Under the pieces are notes generated by a model. It ran no database searches and was not told the origin of the DNA. It saw nothing but the letters and a program-made list of their open reading frames with translations. The position numbers and the translations under genes were made by a program. From NCBI RefSeq assembly GCF_947507565.1, contig NC_089175.1, positions 2,593,733 through 2,657,732 on the forward strand: a stretch of DNA of 64,000 bases, read 5' to 3'. This stretch comes from Oscarella lobularis (lineage: Eukaryota; Porifera; Homoscleromorpha; Homosclerophorida; Oscarellidae). Below, one piece after another: positions 53,258 through 62,536 of this stretch (the stretch's first letter is position 1; each line of letters opens with the position of its first letter).

Positions 53258-53701
53258 AACGGTAACATGTGACAAGGACTTCAATTGCGTTTACGTTTGT
53301 TATGAAATCGATTGAATGCAAATAAATAAAATGCTTTTCGTGGTTAACATTTTTTGTACGGGCACTCGTGACGTCACTCCAAAGTAAGGACACAGTGATA
53401 GTAGAGCTGCGTCCGATTCTCGTGCTTCAACGAAGCTGCCTGTAACCTCGATGCACAGCACGCCTCCTCTTTCAGCGAACAGCGGCCTCTAGCCAAGGTA
53501 ATTCACTTCCGCCTTCTCGAAACCTGCGTAAGAGCAAGACCGTCGTCTCGCCGCGGGGCCGCGAAACGAGCGAAACGCGAGAACCCTACGCGCGCCTCCC
53601 CCCCCCCAGCTCAGCTTTCGATCCCATCAAAAGCGTCCTCTACTCCCGCTCTTTCTCCCAGCACCTCGAGCGGCCCCCCCGCGCGCGCAATCCCGCGCGC
53701 G
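53258..53701. other. Intergenic stretch, 5' flank of coiled-coil gene
   Basis: No ORF is supported. It contains the polyadenylation signal of the upstream gene, then a GC-rich stretch with poly-C runs (about 53598-53610 and 53675-53690) just before the next start codon, probably promoter and 5' UTR. Confidence 0.4.
53321..53330 (+). terminator. Overlapping polyadenylation signals
   Basis: AATAAATAAA holds two overlapping AATAAA hexamers, 64 nt after the stop of TMEM243-like copy 2. Confidence 0.6.
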
Positions 53702-56183
53702 ATGTCAAAGAACGGAGACAAAACGCGACGCGACGACGCCGACGACGCCGACGCCGTCGCCGCACTCGTTCCCCGATCGATGTCCCGACCATTGTCATCA
53801 CCGAACGTCGTCGGCGAGCGCGACGTCTCGCTCGGCGTCGTCACGACGTCGAATTCGGGGGAAGTCGAACGCGACGGCGGTTACGCGAGAACGCGTCGTT
53901 CGACGCCGGAGACGATGCTCGCCGCGCTCGTGTTGCTTCTCGATGTCTTCTTGTCGCACGCCAACGTCGACGAACGACGGAGAATGTCGGAGAAAGCGTT
54001 TCGAAGCGATCCGTCGATCCGTTTTCCCGAATCGGAGAAGGCGGACGACGAGCGGGAGAGCGATTTCGCGTCGATGCGTCCGAGATCGAAGACTCTGGAT
54101 CGATGCGAAACCGTCGACGATCGCGAAATCGGCGTCGTGAAGGTATGCGCGTATGAATGACGCGTACTGTACTCCCCTTTTGTTTGTTTTCCCTTTGTAT
54201 TATAGAGAGGTGTCTGTTTGTATAATTTAAAAAAAGCCGGCTCTCTATTGTATTTTAAATATTTAGTACGTTTGTTTAGATCCTCTTACTCGCAATTTAG
54301 TTCTTTTCATGACAAGTCGATAGACGTATTTCTCATTTTTTATAGAAACCGTCTCTTTCCAATTGTTCTCTGGAAGATAGAGGAGAAGCATCGGCATTGG
54401 GAAAGTCGAGCGCTCGCTGTCCCCACTGTTCAAAGTCGTCGTCATTAGCACAAGTAAAATATTATATACTGTATGTATAAATTTTATTATTTTATTTTAT
54501 TAGGCGATTGTCATTGAGAATCTCAACGACAGGCTCAAGGCGCTTCAAGAACGAGAAGCGCAACTCGTTGAAGAGCTCGACTCCTATCGCTACGGTTTCA
54601 ACGGCGCCATGGCAATGCTGGCGTCCTTTCTCGACGACTTCGTCGTATTCTGTCTAAAATTGTCGCACAAGGAACCCGTTTTCTCAGCGCTTTCTAAACT
54701 GAAGGCGAGCATCGAAACGCTTCCGGAGTACTTCAGACGATACATGAGCGGCGGAATTGACGTCGCTTTCGACAAAGAGGCGCAAGACGCGCTAATAGAC
54801 GACGACGAAGAAGAAGAAGGTTAGTTTTTTTTAATTGTATTGTATTTTTAATTGTAATTGATTTTCAGTGACACCTGAAAATGAAACTGTCGAGCAAGTT
54901 CGAACGAGACTGGCGCGCATGCGAGCGTCGAAGAAAAAATTCACGGATAAATCGAATCGAAAGATTGTCGAATCGCTGCGAAAAGCAAAGCAGGTAGTGT
55001 CCCTCCCCAAGAACCCATCTCTCTCTATATATATATATAATCCTTGGTTCTAGTGTCAGCTCAAGTTGTCCGACTGCGAGAAGAAGCTCGAGAAATGCAA
55101 ATGCGAACGACGTCTCGCCGAGGACAACTTCAAGTGGAGAATCGGTCGACTGCGAACCGAGCTTCGCGAACATCGATCCGTTCTCGGTCCCGATAGCGAT
55201 TGCAATCGTCGCGTCGCCGAGTCGATGCGCTCGCTCGTCGAGTATCTCAACGAAAAGCGACGCGAGGCGGAGGCGAAGTGCCACGAAGCCCTGTCGGCGT
55301 TGGAGAGCCTTCAAGGGAGCGGGGAAGACGACGATTCGAAGCGACTGAAAGAGGAAGCGATTCGACTCGCCGACGAGAGAGCGATCGCTTTGAAGGACGT
55401 GGAGAGACTGACAGTCGAGAGAGATCACCTGAGAAGTAGTTTGAGTGAGGCTAAGCGGACCGCCGACGAGATGTCGGCTGAATTGGCTAGAGAGAAGATA
55501 TTGCGAGAGCAGCTGCAAGAGGATGCGAAACGAGCCGAGTTCGTCCGAATCAGGGTTAGATAATCGATTCAACGTAGTTTGTTTTTTTTGATGGGGTCTT
55601 ATTGTGTGCAGTGCTTGCAGCAAGAAAGTCGCGCGGCGCAACTTGAGAACGAAAACGCCGAGCTAAAAGCCCGACTGGAAGAATTCAAGGTATATAATAG
55701 GCTTCGTTTTTTTTGTCTCAACGCGTCACCCTTCTCTCCTCAGAATCGACCACCCTCCCTCCCTGTTGGCAGATCAGCGCCAGTCTCTGAAGTAACTAAC
55801 ACCTTACTTAATCTCCTATGCAAAGATATAGCGTCTTTATCTTCTAGGAGCGAGAAGGCGAGTGGGCATTTGAACGGTCTGAGCGTCCCTATCTTTCGCG
55901 TTCGACAAGGAGATCGTTGTCGCCCGGAAAGAGGCACAACGGCGTCGACGGTGAGTCGGTCACTGGAAATGGGAGCATTTCCGGGAATGTGCGAGTTGTC
56001 ACCTCGCGAAAACCGACGCCCGGCAGTATACTGGGGGATTTTTCAAAGGCTGACGGCCCTGGCAATTTGGTTGGCGGCCTGGCCTGTTGCAAATGTGATA
56101 CAAAGTTTGCTATTAGCGACATAGCCAGTTACGAAGTTCACATTCGCGATTGTTATAAAGTTGCCTTGAATTCGACATCATAG
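53702..56183 (+). CDS. Coiled-coil protein with C-terminal NEMO-like C2HC zinc finger
   Basis: Eight exons (53702-54142, 54346-54453, 54504-54819, 54869-54993, 55054-55554, 55612-55689, 55744-55791, 55848-56183) join in frame to 650 residues. The N-terminus is acidic and disordered, followed by a short hydrophobic helix (TMLAALVLLLDVF, about residues 77-90) that may be a buried domain helix rather than a membrane span. Long coiled coils cover about residues 185-500. The C-terminal 30 residues hold CCKC-x10-15-H-x3-C (EVHIRDC), the spacing of NEMO/TAX1BP1-type ubiquitin-binding fingers. Together this suggests a ubiquitin-sensing or kinase-scaffold adaptor (inference). Other C2HC fingers look similar, and I cannot name the orthologue. 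Confidence 0.75.
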
Positions 56184-56212
56184 TTGCTTATTTAATTAGG
56201 ATGGGTAATAAT

Positions 56213-56218
56213 AATAAA
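56213..56218 (+). terminator. Polyadenylation signal AATAAA
   Basis: AATAAA within an AT-rich ATAATAATAAATAATAATAA context, 29 nt after the stop of the coiled-coil/C2HC gene. Confidence 0.6.
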
Positions 56219-57238
56219 TAATAATAACTTGTACAGGTTAGCTAACTTAACTGTTTTATGCCGTTATATGCCGCTGTTGTTCTTGGCGTTGTTTTTTGGT
56301 TTATCTAAGAGACCAATTTCTTCACACATACTGGACGCGGGGATACGGGCTTTGATCATGTGATTTATAATCTTTTGTCGTTGTCGGGTCTATTCCGTCG
56401 TCGAACCGTGCATTCTACGCCTAGAGGAGTTAGCATTGTCAGTGCATCGGATTGGAGAGGTAAACTGAAGTCGGGGTCCTTTTTGGGAACTTGGTCCTTT
56501 TCGACAAACGGAAGAGACAATGCAAGCGCTTCGTACGCTATTTGCTTTTAAAATGCATTAAGAAACATTCTAATGTTCTTTCGTCGTTGCAAAGTCACAG
56601 TTAGACGACGCTTCGTTGTATCGCATCGAAAAAAATCGAGCGCGGAGGTTTAGAAGGCGTGTGAAAAGCGTTTTATCACCAAATATGATGGTGTCGGCTC
56701 CTCACTTCAAAATTTTGGGCTGTCATAAATGTTCGCTAGTGCTGAGGTGGGTAACCGGAAGTGACGAAGAGGTAGACCGCGGTCCCAACGTCCTCAGCAC
56801 GACGGGTCGGTCCATCTGCCGGACTGCGGGGATTTGCATCTTAATTCTATAGATGCAGTCTCCTAAACTGCTTGTATGCCTCCTGGATCACGAGGCCATA
56901 ACGTCTAAACTGTCCCGCTCCTGGGTAGGCTTACATCAACTGCTGAAGCGGTTGTGCGGCCACAAGAAGGAAAACTGCCCACTTACACGGTGTGTATCTC
57001 CAAACGAGGCTACAGTACTATCTATATTGGTAGTCTCCCTTGGAGAATGACGCCTACAGCAAAAATACGCCTGTTTGCCTATTGATTTTTATGAACAGCA
57101 GCAGGCAGACATGCAAGAGAGATGGCAAAACAAACACTGAAGAATGCAAAGAGTCTGGTATGGTAGATTTCTTCTCTTTTTCTGTTCACATTGTTTTTCT
57201 TTAGGAGAGTGTCCTGGGCATGACGCTATAAACTGCTC

Positions 57239-57301
57239 CGGGGTCCTGAGCAGGACCCCGTCACAAAAAACTGCTCCTTCGGGGTCCTGGGCAAGACCCC
57301 G
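57239..57301. repeat. Tandem pair of GGGGTCC hairpins
   Basis: CGGGGTCCTGAGCAGGACCCCG (57239-57260) is a 9-bp perfect stem with a 4-nt loop. A second copy 41 bp later (57280-57301) keeps a 7-bp stem around a changed loop. The spacer also repeats (TCA-CAAAAA-ACTGCTCC then TCAACAAAAACTGCCC). It may be part of a dispersed repeat family; its function is unknown. Confidence 0.6.
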
Positions 57302-58066
57302 TCAACAAAAACTGCCCGCGCAAAAAGAGGGAGAAGGCTGTTCGTTTTTTTGCTTTTATTGAAATAAAATTTCTGTACCATACCTTTTACTCCATGGCGG
57401 CAGCAGCGCACGCAGGGTGCACCACTCCGCCGGTGCCCTAACTAACTAACCTAAACTAACCTATATCTACCTATCTACCGCGCGTCAGGGAGGCAAGGCG
57501 TGCAAGTCATGTTATGTGCCTACTACATATGCACCATATGCCATGCATCATATGCCATGCATCTGGGAGTACTACAAAAAGTTCTTGCTTCAGCTCCACC
57601 TCTCTTCCGCTCAGAAATACTCTCGTCTGAGCTCAAAACAGCCGTTGTCTCTTTGCTATTGTTTCTTTTCTTATCTGAAAAAGACAAGCCACCCCCATCC
57701 TAGTGCTACAAAATGTTTTACAGGGTCTCTGCAACGAATGGGTCCTCTATAGTAAGCCACAGTGCAATCACGTGTACGTTAGGGCCTAAGACAAATCTGG
57801 CCCACGTCTCTTAGTTTGAAAAACGCGTTGGTAATGGTTACCGCTCGGCAAGAAATACGTCAATGCGCAGGCAGCTCAGCGGCAAGCCTACGTCATTTGT
57901 GGCAGCACCTCAAAGCTGGTCGGCATTTCCTGCTAAAATAATTTAGTGCAAACATGGATCTAGCATTCATCATTATTACGTCTCCACTATAAACGGTGCT
58001 TTTAGAAGAGTCCCCCATCGATCTTCCCTGCCAGTGTTCGCGATCCAAGAAGGTACTGTATACGAA

Positions 58067-58850
58067 AGTTACCTTACAACATAGATAAAGCAAAAAATTA
58101 TTGGCTAAATTTCCCTTTGTTATTTGTATACCTGCTCTGTTCTTATTCTTAATTAAATTTCATAAAGACCTTATCCTTTTAGCTTGTTTCAAATTCTTCC
58201 AATTGATTGTCATCTAACACACCTTCGGATTTTTCACGCACGTAAGCCCTATACATATATGTAGTCAGCCATCCGTTCCTCATCCGTTTTTGCGGGGTTA
58301 TTCTTATCCTCTTCCTCTTCTTCGATGACAATCAGCAATTCCGGAAAAAGAAACGAAGGAACGACGGAAGAATCGCTAAATCGCGCTGCCGCTGCACACG
58401 ACCAGAAGAACATTCGCCTTGTGTCCATTCTTCCAATGCATCAACTGATGCTCTTTGCTTGCACTTGCCACAGCTCTTTGGTCCCGAGGAGCCGCACACC
58501 CAACATAGAGTAGATAATCCCGCCCCAACAGATTGCTTCGAGTCCTCCTTTGGGGGCTCTTCGCTGTAGAACGGGTTGGCTTTGGGTAATTGACAGCGAA
58601 AGACGTTCTAGCATCGGTTTTCGTTTCTTCTGTGACAATCGGGGTTCCTGCAGCAGAATGTGTAAATCGTGCGATGAAAGGTCGCTTCGTTGCTGTCGTC
58701 CGGCGCGTATATTTGAAGGAGAAAGACGATCGCGCTGCGGCACACTCCGCAGGAGGTCTCATCGGAAGATGGAAGTCGGGAAAGATCGAGCCATGCCATG
58801 CAGTCTACTTTGCTGGGAAAGAACGGGCTGCGTAGAACGCACCGACTTTA
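58067..58850 (-). pseudogene. Inverted, truncated duplicate of PDCD2
   Basis: On the minus strand this matches PDCD2 from about 34 nt after its start codon, through the rest of exon 1, all of intron 1 and the first bases of exon 2. Because the intron is present, it is a DNA-level duplication, not a retrocopy. The start codon is missing. The codon for Tyr in the parent's NRCYNV is TAG here (stop at 58608-58610). The intron acceptor TTTATTTAG has become TTTATCTAT. MYND-region identity remains visible ([14 protein letters not shown]). It is non-functional as a PDCD2. Confidence 0.9.
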
Positions 58851-58941
58851 CGGTTAGGGATCTTCCCCAGACGGTTATGGTCTGCGCATGCTTGCGAGGT
58901 GTACTATATATAGGCCTTAAATTAAAGGTTTGCTTCATGTA

Positions 58942-59879
58942 CAGTGCGTCCAGCGCTGAACCGGAAATTCTTCTTACGTGCGCGATGGATGTTTTCGTAT
59001 CTTAAAATGCAGTACACGCCTTCAATTAAGACTCGCTTACTTACGCACATGTGTCTCCTTGCAAGTCCGGCTGTCAGCGCAAATGGAGACTGTCTCTTCG
59101 CGTGGAGAGGTCCTATTTCTCATGTCTCGTCCGCTTGGTACGTTAGGCTATTTTCCTGCCGTTTGAAGGTTCCAGCTACCCTTTTAGCCAGCGTACTTAG
59201 CTTTTATATGTCCCAGAAGTATAATAACGCTAAATGGCGGGCTGGACAGCCTTTAGAGAGACCATACCAGCGACTATTCTAAGAGGCTGAGCGTGTTTAC
59301 GTTAGGCTATTTTTGGACTTCAGTGGTGCATCCTCGGGTTGGCTTCCAGCGGAAATGTCTTCGGCGTTTACGTATCTTTGTCTTCTCTATTGGACCCAAA
59401 TGCATTCGACGTCGTTTTAAGCAACATGTGCTCATCCACGTGTAGTTGTCGTAGCGCACGCAATCACGTTGCAATGGAGATCAACGCGAGGGCACGCCTC
59501 TGGCTGGCACGCCTTGGTCGCGTGATTGACGAAACGTCTTCAAGTGCTTCCGAAGAACCGGAAGAAGCACCGCTGGCGTTTACAAACACCGGTTGTGATG
59601 TGATGGTGTTTAGAAACACCGGTTCCGACGCAAGCGATACGCGAGAAGCCATGAAAACAGTTCGAATTACGCACAACAAAAGTTAGAAAGTCCCGGTCAT
59701 ACCCCGGAAGTTCGCATTCACCTCGAAAGGGGACTCTCTGTTTTGGTTGACGTTTTTATTGCGTTAAATCTTCGTTTAGAGCACACACATGCCGTACAAA
59801 AAGGTTTGAAGTTCAGAAAGCAAGATTACAGTACCGTACGCACGGCGTACATTTTTCTGGTTTAGCGCTGGACGCACTG
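58942..59879. mobile_element. TA-flanked terminal-inverted-repeat element (Tc1/mariner-like, non-autonomous)
   Basis: The left end begins CAGTGCGTCCAGCGCT and the right end is its exact inverse (AGCGCTGGACGCACTG). The match extends to about 26 bp with two mismatches. TA dinucleotides flank both ends (58940-58941 and 59880-59881), as expected for a Tc1/mariner/pogo-type target duplication. The element is 938 bp. Its longest ORF (59339-59686, 115 residues) has no transposase DDE/D signature I can see, so it looks non-autonomous. Internal GTTAGGCTATTTT is repeated at about 59142 and 59300. Confidence 0.75.
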
Positions 59880-59881
59880 TA

Positions 59882-60526
59882 CCTAACAAATCATTACTGT
59901 CACGTCACGTGACGGTGTCTGAATCAATGTCACACACACACAAACAGCTCACACAAACACACCATATAACATGCACAATCAATCCATCGATGTTCTCACC
60001 AGGAAACGATCGATTACATCCAGGAAGGAGATAGTTCCTTAGCGGCGGTGATCATAGCTTGACTGCATGTGCAGAGAAATGTGACCCAAGGATGCGTATC
60101 GCGTTATATCCTTTTTCATCAACTCGTTCAATGCATCCCTTTCCTCTGCTCCCGTCAACCCCTTTGCGTCAGGGAGCTGGGACCCTCTCACGGGGTTTGA
60201 GAGCAGAGAACGGATGACATTGCTCTGATACTCTGCCTTTGGTGAATCAGTCTTGCAGATTTAGAGATTTGAGCGCGAGGAGAGCATCTTCAAGAATTAT
60301 ACGGGATCAAGGGAGGTCTGGTCACAGGCTAATTCCTGACGGCATCATAGGATAGGAGCTTTCATGTGAACCGCGCTACTTCTGCTCCTACATCGACTTT
60401 TTCCTAATACAAGACAATTTCGGGACAAGCACCGGTTTAAATCATGATGCCTGCAAGAGCCCCACACGTAGAGACAGAAAACGGCCCGGAACATGCAGTT
60501 AGTTCTACAAAAAAAGAGTTTCGTTA
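59882..60526. other. Intergenic stretch downstream of TRAF
   Basis: It contains a CA-rich simple repeat (about 59930-59968) and the first copy of a block of roughly 70 bp that also occurs downstream of the APP-like gene (see repeat entry). No ORF is supported. The part next to 60526 is presumably TRAF 3' UTR. Confidence 0.45.
60403..60479 (-). repeat. Shared 3'-flank repeat, copy 1 (downstream of TRAF)
   Basis: The block includes ACCGGTTTAAA, then AAGAGCCCCACACGTAGAG, then ACAGAA. A close copy lies at about 62305-62377 in the same orientation. Both lie just past the stop codon of a minus-strand gene. Confidence 0.6.
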
Positions 60527-62077
60527 TTAAAAAGCCAGATTTACGTAGAACTTCAAGAGGATGATTCCTCCTTTCTTGTGTGGATATTTTTGCAGCCGCT
60601 CATAACGCTTCAAGAAAACCGTGTCAAACGCTGTAACGGAGGAATTTCTCGCAAGTGAGACAGCATCCTTTTCTACGATGTGCTCTTTGCGCTTTGTTTT
60701 TTCTGATTGATCTAAAATAGTCATTGTTATAATCAATTTGGACCATTGAAGTTGCTGATCGTAGTCTCCTTTTTGAAAGTTCACCGTAAACGTTGCTCCT
60801 CGCAACACGAAGTAGATTTTGTAGCCAGGGTGACCGGTATAGAAAGAGGAACTGGTGCAAATGACGCCCGGTTTATCGGACCAATTTGTCAAGGCCCATA
60901 TCAATGCGCAAGATGGATCCGTCAGTCGAAAGTACAGCTCCATTGATAGCTTTGAGTTTGTCAGCTCGTTTAATGCTTTATCCAGTTGTGCAATGCGCCC
61001 ATCTTTCTCGGTGCTGTCTTGCAACAGGAGGTCGGTGTGACGTGCAACTGCACCTGTCAAATGATCACCCATATCCTCTCTCACACACTTAAAACGTCAC
61101 TATAATACGGTACTTTATAATATAATTTAAATGCAGTTTCACCTTGTAATTGCATCCAACTCTAGCATATCTGCAGGCAATTACAGCCTTGGGACAGGAA
61201 TCGGAATTATCCTCAGAAAGATGAGCTTTCATCTTACAAAAAAAACTATATGGTCTTAGGAACGCACAGATGGAGAGGTAGCCAACCAATGATCTGCACA
61301 CCATTGCTCCACACAAATGACATTCCACGAGTTTTTTGGAGCAGATGTGGTTGCAATGATTCTGTAAAAAATATAATTTCTTGCACTTGGTGACCAGTGT
61401 ACTTCAGTGCTACTATCACCTCCAGTTTGTCCAAAGACATTCTTTGCGCACAATGCTCGCAGTTCACCGGTCGTTTAGAGCAGTCTGACTTTACGTGCTG
61501 GTCCATTTCAGAGCGACGAATTTCGTGGCCACATTGATTTATGCAATCAATCTTGAAAGCCAGACACTCCTTATTGACGTGCGTCTTTGAAACAAAAAGT
61601 AGCTTCTTCTAAGGTAAGCACACATTACGAACCTCCAGCAGACGCAATTCTCCCGTCCAAGGACAATCGTGGTTGTGGAGTCGGCACATCACCTGCAAAG
61701 ACAGTATTTCTCTGCTTGTCTTCATATTGGGAAATATCTGAAAGAGAAAGTGAAAGAATGGCGACGACGTCTCCGGATCAAAAATGACACGTGATGACCT
61801 CTGTTCTCTTTGCTAACCAGTTGAGCTCTACTCCACACTGTGGACACGGAAATAAGGATTTCCTGAAAAAAATGCTTCGATTATTGACTAGCACTCGCTC
61901 GTTCGCGTACCTTGCTGAGATTCTCAATAAACACGACTTGCAGAATTGATGGCCGCACTTGGTCAGCATCGGGTCTCTCATGGCAAAGTGGCAAATAGGA
62001 CATTCGTAGTCGTCGCTCATAGGCTCAACAAATTCTTCATTGTATCCTTTCTGAGCAAAGATCTCACCACCTTCCAT
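60527..62077 (-). CDS. TRAF: TNF receptor-associated factor (RING, TRAF zinc fingers, MATH)
   Basis: Seven minus-strand exons (62077-61911, 61862-61799, 61692-61633, about 61608-61420, 61361-61302, 61232-61143, 61087-60527) join in frame to about 390-396 residues. A RING comes first (CPICHFAM, CGHQFCKSCL, CPQCGVEL), then TRAF-type zinc fingers (CRLHNHDCPWTGELRLLE; CINQCGHEI...H...C; CEHCAQRM; CRYARVGCNYK). A short coiled coil (about DSTEKDGRIAQLDKALNEL) and a C-terminal MATH/TRAF-C domain (HPGYKIYFVLRGATF, near-terminal GGIILLKFYV) follow. This is the full TRAF order, so the protein likely couples receptors to ubiquitin signalling at the membrane. The exon-4 acceptor has two options 18 nt apart. 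I cannot place it in a TRAF subfamily. Confidence 0.92.
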
Positions 62078-62536
62078 CCTTGTTTGCCTGGGCTCACGTG
62101 TATGAATGGCATTACGGACTTTCTATTGTTGTTTAAATAAACAACAGACCATGGCTAACCTCAACGTCTTGATACTCACTGGCTAGGAGGTTACCTGTTG
62201 CAGAAGAAAAATTAGACAAATCTTCCAGCTTGTGTAACCAAATGTAATACTTCTAAATCCGAGAAGCAACCAGAGGTTTTTCCTACAGATATAACAAAAT
62301 ATGAGTACAAATAAGACAACGTCAGGACAGGCAAACCGGTCTAAAGGCCTGGAAGAGCCTCACACGTAGAGACAGAACTCTCTGGGGCTCTGCCGGATAC
62401 TTATACAAGAACACTTTAATAATATTTTACCACAAAACAGAGACGAACACCACGCACGTACGTACACCATCTAGCTGCTCGAGTGAAGAAACAACAAAAA
62501 TTATACGACTATTAAAAAAAATTCCTCGTCCAAGTC
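62078..62536. other. Intergenic gap between APP-like and TRAF genes
   Basis: The gap is 459 bp. It holds the APP-like 3' UTR, the second shared repeat copy (62305-62377) and the TRAF promoter. No AATAAA was found on the minus strand within 130 nt of the APP-like stop; AATATTATTAAA-like sequence at about 62417-62428 is the nearest AT-rich site. Confidence 0.4.
62305..62377 (-). repeat. Shared 3'-flank repeat, copy 2 (downstream of APP-like gene)
   Basis: It matches 60403-60479: TACAAATAAGACAA / ACCGGTCTAAA / AAGAGCCTCACACGTAGAG / ACAGAA, with small gaps. Same orientation as copy 1. Confidence 0.6.

Larger units (their letters stand above)
56184..58066. other. Gene-poor stretch
   Basis: Apart from the polyadenylation signal and hairpin pair listed separately, I see no gene. 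Open frames are short (less than 90 codons), lack domain signatures and have no matching splice sites. At 57519-57561 there are several CATATGCCATGCAT-like short repeats. At 57437-57475 there is an ACTAACTAACCTAAACTAACCTA run. Confidence 0.45.

Noticed and set aside
58376-58762. 128-codon minus-strand ORF in the PDCD2 duplicate as a new gene
   Set aside because: It is the shifted frame that also exists as a shadow in the parent PDCD2 exon (36735-36992), only carried along by the duplication.
59339-59686. 115-codon ORF within the TA-flanked element as a transposase
   Set aside because: No helix-turn-helix or DDE/D catalytic pattern was seen, and the length is far below a transposase.
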